64,000 nt of DNA from Rubritalea profundi. Lineage in GTDB: Bacteria > Verrucomicrobiota > Verrucomicrobiia > Verrucomicrobiales > Akkermansiaceae. The translations under genes and the position numbers were made by a program. This document shows, piece after piece, positions 29,107-38,597 of this stretch (position 1 is the first letter of the stretch; every line of letters starts with the position of its first letter). The DNA is taken from NCBI RefSeq assembly GCF_002954445.1, contig NZ_MQWA01000001.1, positions 920,586 through 984,585 of the forward strand. Direction: 5' to 3'. The notes beneath the pieces are model-generated. The model did no database searches and was not told the origin of the DNA. It saw nothing but the letters and a program-made list of their open reading frames with translations.

Positions 29107-29769
29107 TTACTCGCCGCTGGAATTTGCGGACTCCGCCTCGATGCCTGCGAGTTTGCTGCGGGCTTCGGTGATATGTTTGCTCGATGGGTAATCGGAGATT
29201 AGCTGGCGGAGTTTTGCCTTAGCAATCTCGTTATCGCCCATGCGGTAACCTACATTCGACCAGAGGAGGAGCATCTCATCGAGGAAAGCAGCGTCTGGGT
29301 AGTCGTTAAATACGCTGTCGAGCAGGTCGGCAGCAATCGAGAAGTTCTCCGTATCGACGTGGTGGCGAACGACGCGACCGAGTGATTCGGCGGCGAATGA
29401 GCTCTCAGGGTAGGTCTCGTAAGTCCTGCGGTAAGCGGCGATGGCACCACCCATGGCTCTCTGCAAAGCACTGGCGGCAGAAAGTCCACCTTCACCCCAT
29501 TTACTGTTATGTTGGTCGGCGGCCTTGATGGATTCCTCAGCTTGCTTCTGGAGGACTTCACCGATGCGGTACTGAGCCTCAGCTGCAGAAATCGGGTTCT
29601 GGAGCTCGAGCACACGTTTGTAGGATTCGACAGATTTCACATAATCACCTTTATCGGCGAGGCTGCGACCTAGAGTCATCAGCGCTTGGTCAGCGAGGAC
29701 GGATTCTGGGTAGAGTCGGTTAAATGCCAGACATGTGGCTGTAGCGGACTCAAAGTCAGCCTTGAGCAA
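29107..29769 (-). CDS. C-terminal TPR part of protein C (apparent frame break with 29679..31457)
   Basis: TPR-like repeats; the coding-like frame continues upstream of its ATG as LPGDLVENSFKLKWESELLKADFESA. Confidence 0.72.
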   Translation of the reverse strand: MLKADFESATATCLAFNRLYPESVLADQALMTLGRSLADKGDYVKSVESYKRVLELQNPISAAEAQYRIGEVLQKQAEESIKAADQHNSKWGEGGLSAASALQRAMGGAIAAYRRTYETYPESSFAAESLGRVVRHHVDTENFSIAADLLDSVFNDYPDAAFLDEMLLLWSNVGYRMGDNEIAKAKLRQLISDYPSSKHITEARSKLAGIEAESANSSGE

Positions 29770-31457
29770 TTCACTTTCCCATTTGAGTTTAAAGGAATTT
29801 TCGACCAGATCACCTGGAAGTTTTGCTCTATTGAGGATGATTGGTCGATTTTTGCGAGGGCTTCCTTAGCGCGCAGTGCGGCGCGTTGGTCGAGTCCCAT
29901 GTCCTTATAGATTCCACCTAGACCGGTGAGGGCCTCGGCTTCGACTGAGCTTTTACGGGCTTTGAGTAGGGCGTCGAACACAACGTACTGATCGGCTGAG
30001 ACACCCGAGTTCACGGAACCGGAAACCTTGATGGTCGCCTCGCTCTCACGTGGTTCATCACCGTAGAGGTGGACTTCATCTGTGTAGGTGACACGGAGTT
30101 CGTCTAGCTCGTTGGTGTGGAGAACCCCGTCGTCCATTATTGGCTCTACTCCTTCTTCGAGCGGGGCCAGCTTGATTCTTCCAATAAAGTTACCGGTGCG
30201 AATTTCTGGGCCGTCGCCGGTTTCTACGAGTGTTACCGAGATACTGTCGCGTACTTTCCAGACCTCTTTTTCGTCGTCTTCGAGAGCGAAGATATCGATG
30301 GCGTCAGCGGATTCTCCGTTGGCCTGGGCTTCAACTTTGTAGCGGGAGGTGACGGTGAGTGTGATTTTTTCTGCGCCGGGTGTTTTATCGAGGTCGGCAT
30401 CGCGAAGCATAAGCACCTGCGGTTGGCCTGGGTAGGCGATGTAGGCTGGGGTGGAGTAGTCACCGAGGTAGAAACCAACAGTTCCAGTGCTCACAGCGCG
30501 GACCTTACCGGTGCGTGGCACGCCTTTTTTGCCGTCCATCGTGCTATCGTCAAGGTAAGTCACGGTTATTGTATCGCCACCGATCATTTGCAGGACTCCG
30601 TCGCCAGGTTTGGCATCGCCTAGGGCAGTGGGTGCAGATGCGAGCATTTCGTGTTTTTTGCCAGCAATGGGCACGCCGGTGATGATTTCGGTATCGCCAC
30701 TGCTGACGGCAATTGTTGCGGTAATCGGCTGACCGAGCTTGCGCATGACGGGCACGTCGGCGTCTTCGATTTTGGCGTAAAAGCGCTGACCTATCTCGAT
30801 TCGGCCGAGTTCTTCACCCGCGTCCTCGACTTCGGTACCAACCAGAGAAAGCGAGTCGATCGCCTTGTTCCAGTTTTTCAAATTGTAGTGGCTCATGCCG
30901 ATGTAGTAGTAGGCTTTGTTGGCCCACTTGGTTTTACCGGCGACCTCGGTGAGGCGGCGGAACAAGGGGAAACACGCGGAATACTGGCCACCTTGGAATT
31001 GGCTAAATCCAGCTTGGAATAGAGCCTCGTGGTAGAGTTCTTGCTTGGTTTCAGCTTGTTCCTCACCTGGTACTGGTGCGAGTAGACGGGTGAGCAGGAG
31101 AAAGTGACTGAGCGCCTCTTTGTTTTTATGGAGACCTAGATAATGCTTACCCATGGACATGTGAGCCATGTGGGCGAGTGTGGTGCCTTGATTGTCGCGC
31201 ACAACGGTATTGAGCATGGCGAGGCCACGTTCGTATTGCTTGTAATCCATCAACTCCATCGCCTTGTCGTAGAGGTGCTTGGCGCGGCGGTCGATATCCG
31301 AAGAGGCACGGGAACGTGGAGCTGCGTCCTTCTTTGCTTTGTCTTTACCCTGTGCTTGGGAAGCTACGGGCGTAGCCAAGCAAAGTGCCAGAAGGATCAG
31401 TGTTGAGTTGATGTTCACGAAGCTAGAACGTTTCATTGTCATATAAAATTTCATCAA
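29679..31457 (-). CDS. Protein C: secreted TPR protein with one beta-module
   Basis: Signal peptide SSFVNINSTLILLALCLATPVASQAQ; TPRs; module DADLDKTPGAEKITLTVTSRYK...VETGDGPEIRTGNFIGRI. The tail after ~29850 appears to be out of frame. Confidence 0.78.
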   Translation of the reverse strand: MMKFYMTMKRSSFVNINSTLILLALCLATPVASQAQGKDKAKKDAAPRSRASSDIDRRAKHLYDKAMELMDYKQYERGLAMLNTVVRDNQGTTLAHMAHMSMGKHYLGLHKNKEALSHFLLLTRLLAPVPGEEQAETKQELYHEALFQAGFSQFQGGQYSACFPLFRRLTEVAGKTKWANKAYYYIGMSHYNLKNWNKAIDSLSLVGTEVEDAGEELGRIEIGQRFYAKIEDADVPVMRKLGQPITATIAVSSGDTEIITGVPIAGKKHEMLASAPTALGDAKPGDGVLQMIGGDTITVTYLDDSTMDGKKGVPRTGKVRAVSTGTVGFYLGDYSTPAYIAYPGQPQVLMLRDADLDKTPGAEKITLTVTSRYKVEAQANGESADAIDIFALEDDEKEVWKVRDSISVTLVETGDGPEIRTGNFIGRIKLAPLEEGVEPIMDDGVLHTNELDELRVTYTDEVHLYGDEPRESEATIKVSGSVNSGVSADQYVVFDALLKARKSSVEAEALTGLGGIYKDMGLDQRAALRAKEALAKIDQSSSIEQNFQVIWSKIPLNSNGKVNCSRLTLSPLQPHVWHLTDSTQNPSSLTKR

Positions 31458-31644
31458 ATTTTTTGATTGGTGGTTTTTTTATTTAATTTAGCTAACTTAC
31501 AAACGATTTCGCTTATCGGAGCCATTGTACTTTTACTCATTTCGCCACTGGATGCTGCGGTGTCATAGGTTGATATCGATGAGTAAACGAGTCATTTTTT
31601 ACATATTCACTTTCACACCCTAGCCATATATGGGCAGGTTAATT

Positions 31645-33408
31645 TTACTCCTCGGCCTCGGCTTCACCTCCGGTGAGTGCCACGCCGTAGCGCTCGAGAC
31701 GGTTGTGCGCTTCACTGGACTCGCCACTTTTTGGGTAGCGCCGCAGAACCATCCGAAGTTGTTGGACTTCCTTGCCTTTGTTGCCGCTGATACGGTAAAT
31801 ATCGGCAATTTTCAAACTTGCGCTGGAAGCAGTGGAACCGCCGACGGACTCAAGCCCTTGGACAGTCTTGACTGCTTCTGAGTACTGCTTGAGAGCGACC
31901 ATGCAGTCGGTGACTCCCCATGTTGACTGAGGTTGCTTATTTGCCACACGGTAGGCTTTGATCGCCTCATCATAACGACCAAGCCCCTGAAGGAGTACGG
32001 CCTGAGACATGCCGAGCGCCTGACCGGCATACTTTGGGGATTTTTGCAAAATTGGCATCTCTTGGAGAGCTTTCTCCATGAACGGGCGGTTGCGGTGAGT
32101 CCGTGCATTGTAGTAATCGAAACGAGATTTTGCAGCGAAGGTCTTATCCTTCATTTTTGCAAAATAGCGCAGCACGAAGTCCTCTGGCTCGTAAAGAGCC
32201 GCAAAGTTGGTGAGTTTGAGAATTTCCTCATCATTCATACCTTGAATACTAACCGAGCGCATGACCGTCCTTGACTCCTCATTCATCCTCAAGCTCCTCA
32301 ATTGATTCATGAGAGCCATTTTCTCAGGATTTTTCAAGCCACCGAGAAATGCTTTACTTTGACTAGCAAAGAAATTCGAACGCATTTTAGGGTCGACGCC
32401 GTAATAGCCAGACCATTTCAACACGCGTGCGAGAGTGGCTGGCTGGAGTTTGTATTGTTTCTCCATCCCAGCGAGCCAGCTTTTGCTGTCCTTTTCGTAG
32501 ACATTCTGGAGATCAATCCATTGCTTGCGCAGGTCATCGTTATCGGTAAATCGGTCCCCCATTTTGGCGCTCCAGTAGCGGGCGGCTTTCTCCTTTTTCT
32601 CCAACTCCGCTCCTGCGGGCATTCTCAGGGACGTATTCAGGACGGTCGACCAGTAGCGATTGTCTTCGTTGGGCTTGTCAGTTTTTTGGCCACGGCCATC
32701 AAAACCACCAGCCTCGACGTAGAACTTCTGGAGTTTGTCGTTATTTTGACTGCGAGTGACGTAATGGGCAAGTACCGCGTTGCGGGCTGCAGCGGCTGCC
32801 TGATGATTCGTTTTGGAAAATGCTACCGCTGTGCGCCAGTGGTACTCTGCGGCTTCCTCGAATTTCCCGAGCTTTTGCATGGCTCCGCCGAGGTATGTGA
32901 GAGCTGTGCCGGAGTTTGGCTGGGCGACATAGTCGTCATCCTTGACCATTTTTGCCCAAACCGCATTTTGCTTGGCGGTGTCACCATTTTGCTGATGGCA
33001 TTGGCCCATGTAAAAGAGCGCTCCGGCAGCGTAGCTGACATCATCTGGGAAATAATCCACGACATCTTGGTAGGCCTTGATCGCGGCGTGACGTTTGTCG
33101 ATCATGTGCAGACAACGTCCCATCCGCAGCAGAACATAGGGAAGTGCCTTGCTCTTTACGAACTCGAAGGAATAGGCCTTGTAGGCTGCGTAGGCTCCTT
33201 TGTAGTCGCGCTTTTTATAAAGTTTGTCTGCATCCTCGAGATTCAAACCCTCGAAGGTATCTAATTTAGAAAATTCCTTTGGCGGGTAGGTGATTTCCTG
33301 ACCCGCCCGATTAGCTGAGCATACCGAGACACTTAAAGTAGTTAAGGCCAAACATGCCACTGCTGTCCGGCAAGTACTGCCAATTCTTTGGAAATTATTC
33401 TGTCTCAT
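31645..33408 (-). CDS. Protein D: secreted TPR protein
   Basis: Signal peptide at MRQNNFQRIGSTCRTAVACLALTTLSVSVCSA (start reassigned to 33408); TPR-like repeats. Confidence 0.8.
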   Translation of the reverse strand: MRQNNFQRIGSTCRTAVACLALTTLSVSVCSANRAGQEITYPPKEFSKLDTFEGLNLEDADKLYKKRDYKGAYAAYKAYSFEFVKSKALPYVLLRMGRCLHMIDKRHAAIKAYQDVVDYFPDDVSYAAGALFYMGQCHQQNGDTAKQNAVWAKMVKDDDYVAQPNSGTALTYLGGAMQKLGKFEEAAEYHWRTAVAFSKTNHQAAAAARNAVLAHYVTRSQNNDKLQKFYVEAGGFDGRGQKTDKPNEDNRYWSTVLNTSLRMPAGAELEKKEKAARYWSAKMGDRFTDNDDLRKQWIDLQNVYEKDSKSWLAGMEKQYKLQPATLARVLKWSGYYGVDPKMRSNFFASQSKAFLGGLKNPEKMALMNQLRSLRMNEESRTVMRSVSIQGMNDEEILKLTNFAALYEPEDFVLRYFAKMKDKTFAAKSRFDYYNARTHRNRPFMEKALQEMPILQKSPKYAGQALGMSQAVLLQGLGRYDEAIKAYRVANKQPQSTWGVTDCMVALKQYSEAVKTVQGLESVGGSTASSASLKIADIYRISGNKGKEVQQLRMVLRRYPKSGESSEAHNRLERYGVALTGGEAEAEE

Positions 33409-33563
33409 AGTGTGTAAAAGTCTTATCGATGCGGTATGCAAAATATGACTGGTACAGATATCAGTCAAGATACGAGACCACAATAACCTTCTTTCATAAT
33501 TCCTTTGAATAAGGATTTCTAATTGCGGAAATATAAAGCAAATTCGCAGCATCGTAGTAATTA

Positions 33564-33906
33564 CTCACATTCCGGCGATAAAAAACCACTCAAAAACGCA
33601 AGGATTGACGTGAGTAAATGGGCGTGTGGCCTATGCTGCTTATATGGTAAAACACGAGACTAACAATCCTCCACACGACCAAAATGGCCATACAATCACT
33701 CGGATTTCCTGCACTCCAATTTCTGACGCATTTTGCCAACAGAATACTCTAGCTGATAACGAATTTCATGAGGGAATGAGACGCTTCAATCTAGTTGCTC
33801 TGCTTTTTAAGTGTCTGGCAAAGGGCCGCAGATCTGATGCCGTTGAGCTCCCCTATATCCTCATCACCTTGTTTGTCTGGCCCGTTCTGAAATCTGCTAG
33901 CATTCA
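33564..33906 (+). repeat. Right copy of the ~343-bp inverted repeat (partner 342..683)
   Basis: See left copy; similarity ends abruptly after GAAATCTGCTAGCATTCA. Confidence 0.93.
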
Positions 33907-34449
33907 TTGTATTTGCTCCGAGCTCTGCCAATACATCAAGATAGGAGCTCAAAAAAAATCAAGCACCCCACGACAAAGGACTTTGCAGACAAGCGTAGTG
34001 CAAGCGCTAAAGGCATGAAACGTGCGCTGGCGGAGGACAATAATGAGATGCTTCAACGCATGCTGAGATCGGCAATCAATGGAAGCTGGGTTCACAGCTC
34101 TATATTTACTTGCTGATGCTGGTTTGGCATCAAAAAGAACATTGATACAGCAATAGATCTGGAGCTGATGGCCATCTTTCAGATGAAACGAGGGAAGCTG
34201 CGCAGCATGTCATTTGCCAGTTTAGTGTGGAAACTCTTTCGTCTTCTGATCACAGGAGCGCTTGAGGTAATCAAGGGGCTTGGGGAGGAAATGATTCAGG
34301 ATCTAACAGGGGCCGCCGGCCATGTGGCTGAAGAATTCTTGAACGATGCATTCCACATGACCGACAAGCACATAGAGAGTCTGCAAACCGCCGAGAATTT
34401 AGGTCAAACACCCTGAAGACCTCCCAAAATTATCGCCGAAATGTGACTC

Positions 34450-34623
34450 AACGATCGCGGCCCTTTTATCCCAGGACGCATCATCGATGTCACACCTCGC
34501 GCTGCGAAAAATCTAGACTTCCATCAAGATGGTTTAACTCGGGTCAAAGTAGAAGTTCTTAGCGTTGGTGACAAAAGGCATAAACGCAAAGCCGAACGCA
34601 AGAAGCGCTTCCTCTCTTTCTAG
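34450..34623 (+). pseudogene. RlpA-like double-psi beta-barrel fragment
   Basis: Frame reads NDRGPFIPGRIIDVTPRAAKNLDFHQDGLTRVKVEVLSVGDKRHKRKAERKKRFLSF*, which carries the RlpA hallmark NDRGPF...GRIIDL..AAA. No start codon; in-frame TGA just upstream. Confidence 0.8.
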
Positions 34624-34726
34624 AATAACTCCACCAGCAGAGAACCCCGAAGTTATGTGAAATGCGCACTTATTCACCGAAGACAAATGAATGAAATCGT
34701 ACTATACTAGCGCCTAAATCCCTGCT

Positions 34727-35692
34727 ATGAGCCTCTCCACTATGGGAGAACAAGAGCCAAAAGAAATCCGCGTATTTGCGCCAGCAACTGTTGCTAATGT
34801 TGCCAGCGGATACGACGTCCTAGGCTTCGCCATCGATGAACCAGGTGATGAAGTAGTCGTGAGATATTCCGATAAGCCAGGTCTCCGAATCACCGCGATC
34901 ACCGGAGACGGCGGAAAACTACCCAAGACTGTCGAGGGGAATACCGCTGGAGTCTCAGCCCAGGATCTCCTGCGCCATCTAGGGAAATCGGATGTCGGTA
35001 TTGAAATGGAAATCCACAAGAAGATGCCATTCGGTTCAGGCCTTGGCTCCTCTGCAGCCTCTGCCGTAGCTGGCGTGTACGCAGTCAATGTCCTACTCGG
35101 CGAACCTCTCACTAAAAAGCAACTTCTGCCATTTGCCATGACCGGTGAAGCGAGCGCCGACGGTGCATACCACGCTGATAATGTCGGCCCATCACTCCTC
35201 GGTGGCATCATCGTCATCCGCTCAAACCAAGAACTCGACATATCTGAACTGCCAGTCCCAGAAAACCTCTGGGCTGCCGTAGTGCACCCAGACATCGAAA
35301 TTCTCACCAAAGTAGCTCGCGAGATCCTGCCAGCAGAGATCTCAATCAGCACAGCGACCCAGCAGATGGGTAATCTAGGCGGGTTCATCTGTGGCCTCTA
35401 CGAGGAAGACTATAGCCTCATCGGTAGATCTTTGCATGATGTGATTGCTGAACCATTTCGCCAGAAGCTCATCCCTGAGTTCTACAAAGCAAAACAAGAA
35501 GCACTATCGCATGGTGCGCTAGGATTCTCCATCTCAGGAGCGGGGCCAAGTGTCTTCGCTCTGTGTGAAGGTGAAAAAAACGCACAAAAAGTGGCATCAG
35601 CCATCGCAAACGTATTTAACGACAATAATCTGACCAATCAGATCCACGTGTCACGCATCAACCAACAAGGCGTCCACGTCGTCAACAACTAG
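34727..35692 (+). CDS. thrB: Homoserine kinase
   Basis: GHMP motif MPFGSGLGSSAASAVAGVYAVN; SGAGPSVFALCEG; adjacent to thrC. Confidence 0.92.
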   Translation: MSLSTMGEQEPKEIRVFAPATVANVASGYDVLGFAIDEPGDEVVVRYSDKPGLRITAITGDGGKLPKTVEGNTAGVSAQDLLRHLGKSDVGIEMEIHKKMPFGSGLGSSAASAVAGVYAVNVLLGEPLTKKQLLPFAMTGEASADGAYHADNVGPSLLGGIIVIRSNQELDISELPVPENLWAAVVHPDIEILTKVAREILPAEISISTATQQMGNLGGFICGLYEEDYSLIGRSLHDVIAEPFRQKLIPEFYKAKQEALSHGALGFSISGAGPSVFALCEGEKNAQKVASAIANVFNDNNLTNQIHVSRINQQGVHVVNN

Positions 35693-35719
35693 CAATAAAA
35701 TCTAAAATTTCGCCGCGTT

Positions 35720-37009
35720 ATGCAGTTTTACTCAACCAACAATAAGGACCTCCGAGTCGATTTCAAAGAATCCGTCATCCGCTCACTCCCGGCGGACAAC
35801 GGCCTCTACATGCCTGAATCCATCACACCATTGCCAGATAGCTTCTGGGAAAATTGGCGTGACATGTCTCTTACTGAACTAGGATTCCACGTGGCAAAGC
35901 AAATCCTTGGTGACAGCATTCCTGCAGACAAGCTGCGCGAGATAGTCAACGAGTCAATCAACTTTGACGCCCCCGTGGTAACCATCGCTCCTCATACGCA
36001 TGTGCTTGAGCTGTTCCACGGCCCGACATTGGCATTCAAAGACTTTGGCGCCCGCTTCATGGCTCGCGTCATGTCCTATCTCACAGAGGGTGACGACAAC
36101 CTACTCACAGTACTCGTCGCCACATCGGGTGACACTGGTGGAGCAGTAGCATCAGCCTTCCATAATATCGAAGGCACCCGCGTGATCATTCTTTACCCTA
36201 AAGGCGGAGTATCCGAGCTCCAAGAAAAGCAACTCACCACCCTAGGCGGCAACATTACAGCCCTCGAGGTGGATGGCAGCTTTGACGACTGTCAGGCAAT
36301 GGTGAAGGCCAATTTTCTCGACCGTGAGTTGATGGAGAAACACAACCTCACAAGCGCCAACTCAATCAACATTGCACGGCTCATCCCACAGGCATTTTAC
36401 TTCTTCAATGCTGCGCGCCAGCTAGAAGAAGGCAAAGAACCGGTGTTTGTGATTCCAAGTGGTAACTTTGGCAACCTCACTGCTGGCCTGCTAGCTCAGA
36501 GCCTAGGCCTGCCTATTCGTCACTGGATTGCAGCGACAAACATCAACGACACTATTCCTCGCTACCTAGCTGACGGTAACTACGAACCATTACCATCCAC
36601 ACCCACCATCTCAAATGCAATGGACGTGGGCGCTCCCTCTAACTTCGCTCGTATGAAAGACCTGTTTGGCGACAATTGGGAAGCTATGCGTGAAAATATC
36701 TCAGGACTCGCTTTTGACGACGACGAAACTCGTGAAGCAATCAGAAGAGTAAAAGAGCAAACTGGCTACACAGTTGATCCACATGGAGCTGTTGGCATCC
36801 TCGCTGCTGAGATTTGGCACCAAGCCTCACCAGACGATGAAACTATCATCTTAGAAACCGCGCACCCGTCAAAGTTCCTCCCCACAATGGAAGAAGAACT
36901 AGGCAAAGGCTCGATCGAAATACCCGAACGACTCGCCTGCTTGGCCAAGCTTCCCAAAGTGGCCCACCAGATCAGTAACGATCCAAAAGAAATTAAGCAG
37001 TTTCTATAA
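35720..37009 (+). CDS. thrC: Threonine synthase
   Basis: FHGPTLAFKDFGARFMA (PLP Lys), ATSGDTGGAVASAF, PSGNFGNLTAGL. Confidence 0.96.
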   Translation: MQFYSTNNKDLRVDFKESVIRSLPADNGLYMPESITPLPDSFWENWRDMSLTELGFHVAKQILGDSIPADKLREIVNESINFDAPVVTIAPHTHVLELFHGPTLAFKDFGARFMARVMSYLTEGDDNLLTVLVATSGDTGGAVASAFHNIEGTRVIILYPKGGVSELQEKQLTTLGGNITALEVDGSFDDCQAMVKANFLDRELMEKHNLTSANSINIARLIPQAFYFFNAARQLEEGKEPVFVIPSGNFGNLTAGLLAQSLGLPIRHWIAATNINDTIPRYLADGNYEPLPSTPTISNAMDVGAPSNFARMKDLFGDNWEAMRENISGLAFDDDETREAIRRVKEQTGYTVDPHGAVGILAAEIWHQASPDDETIILETAHPSKFLPTMEEELGKGSIEIPERLACLAKLPKVAHQISNDPKEIKQFL

Positions 37010-37073
37010 TTGTTAAAACTGACTTCAACAGCAGCAATCAGCTCCACTCACTCAAACTTGATTCTCAAAAAGC

Positions 37074-38084
37074 ATGAAAAAAATACTTATCACCGGTGGT
37101 GCTGGCTACATCGCCTCTCACACCAACATCGAACTACTTAAAGCAGATTTCGAAGTCGTCTTGGTCGACAACTTTTCCAATTCATGCGCCGAGTCAATGA
37201 AGCGCGTCGAAGAACTGAGCAGCCGCAAAGTAAAGTTCTATGAAGTCGACCTCATGGATAGCGAAGCTCTCGATAAAGTTTTTATTGAGGAGAAAAACAT
37301 CGACTCAGTCATCCACTTTGCAGCACTCAAAGCTGTCGGCGACTCAGTCAAAAACCCCCTCGCTTATTACTCTAATAACATCACTGGCTCACTAAACCTC
37401 TATCAGGCCATGAAGAATCATGGGGTAAAAAAGATCGTCTTTAGCTCGTCTGCTACAGTTTACGGTGACCCAGAAACAAATCCAGTCACTGAAAGCACGC
37501 CCGTACAAGCGACCAACCCGTACGGCCACACCAAGGCCATGATGGAGCAAATCCTTATCGATACCGCCCACGCAGATGACTGGGACATCGCAATCCTACG
37601 CTACTTCAACCCAGTTGGTGCCCACGAATCTGGTCGCATAGGTGAAGACCCATCCTACCCAAACAACCTCCTACCATTCGTTAGCCAAGTTGCTGCTGGT
37701 GTTAGAGAAAAAGTCGTCGTCTTCGGTGACGACTGGGACACCCCAGATGGCACAGGTGTACGCGACTACATTCACGTTGTCGACCTAGCAAAGGCTCACG
37801 CCAAGTCTATCGAGAAGCTCGCAGTTAGTAAGGGAGTACACATCTACAACATCGGAACTGGAAGAGGCTATTCAGTCCTCGAGATGATCAAAGCTTTTGA
37901 AGACGCTTGTGGCCACACAATTGCCTATGAAGTCGGCCCTCGCCGCAATGGTGACATCGCTGAAGTCACTGGAAACCCGATGAAAGCAGAAGCTGAACTA
38001 GGCTGGAAAGCTGAACTAGGCCTCAAACCCATGGTCGAATCTGCTTGGAAGTGGCAGTCATCGAACCCAAAAGGCTACAAGTAA
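37074..38084 (+). CDS. galE: UDP-glucose 4-epimerase
   Basis: ILITGGAGYIASHTNIELL, SSSATVYGDPETNPVTE, RYFNPVGAHESGRIGEDP. Confidence 0.96.
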   Translation: MKKILITGGAGYIASHTNIELLKADFEVVLVDNFSNSCAESMKRVEELSSRKVKFYEVDLMDSEALDKVFIEEKNIDSVIHFAALKAVGDSVKNPLAYYSNNITGSLNLYQAMKNHGVKKIVFSSSATVYGDPETNPVTESTPVQATNPYGHTKAMMEQILIDTAHADDWDIAILRYFNPVGAHESGRIGEDPSYPNNLLPFVSQVAAGVREKVVVFGDDWDTPDGTGVRDYIHVVDLAKAHAKSIEKLAVSKGVHIYNIGTGRGYSVLEMIKAFEDACGHTIAYEVGPRRNGDIAEVTGNPMKAEAELGWKAELGLKPMVESAWKWQSSNPKGYK

Positions 38085-38176
38085 GACCAGTTAACTCGCT
38101 CACGGTTAGACAACAAAGGATTTTCTAGTTGAAATCCACTTCTCGGTGGGGTATAAGTTCTTATCCCCCGAAACCC

Positions 38177-38593
38177 ATGACCCCGCATACACATTCACGC
38201 CCACGTGGCGCCACTCTAATAGAGCTCGCTGTAGTTATTTCGATGCTTCTCAGCCTAATCTCAGCCCTCTTTATAAGCGCAAAGTACTACAAAGAAGCCG
38301 CCGACAAGTCATCTTGTATTACCCAGATCAGCCAATTTCAAAAGGCTGTCCGTACATATCAAAACCTCAACAGCCTAGCCAATGGTGATAGCATATCCTC
38401 TTCTGATTTCTATGGTGAAGACAAACCTTATAGGGTAAAAGTTTTTTGCCCACTAGGCGGTGGTGACTACAACCTTCTTGAAGAAATCCCAAGCTCTGGG
38501 GTCGCATTTGCCACATGCGCCGAGTATAATGCCTTAAATGGTTCAAAGGATCCATCACAGGCGCACACCTCAGCAAACTTGTCAGGCTGGTAA
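38177..38593 (+). CDS. Type IV pilin/pseudopilin-like protein
   Basis: Prepilin cleavage/methylation-like N-terminus RGATLIELAVVISMLLSLISALFI; start reassigned to 38177 from 38129. Confidence 0.7.
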   Translation: MTPHTHSRPRGATLIELAVVISMLLSLISALFISAKYYKEAADKSSCITQISQFQKAVRTYQNLNSLANGDSISSSDFYGEDKPYRVKVFCPLGGGDYNLLEEIPSSGVAFATCAEYNALNGSKDPSQAHTSANLSGW

Positions 38594-38597
38594 ATCC

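Noticed and set aside
34168-34416. 82-aa ORF upstream of the RlpA relic
   Set aside because: Isolated, no recognisable family; may be a relic, but nothing in the sequence decides this.
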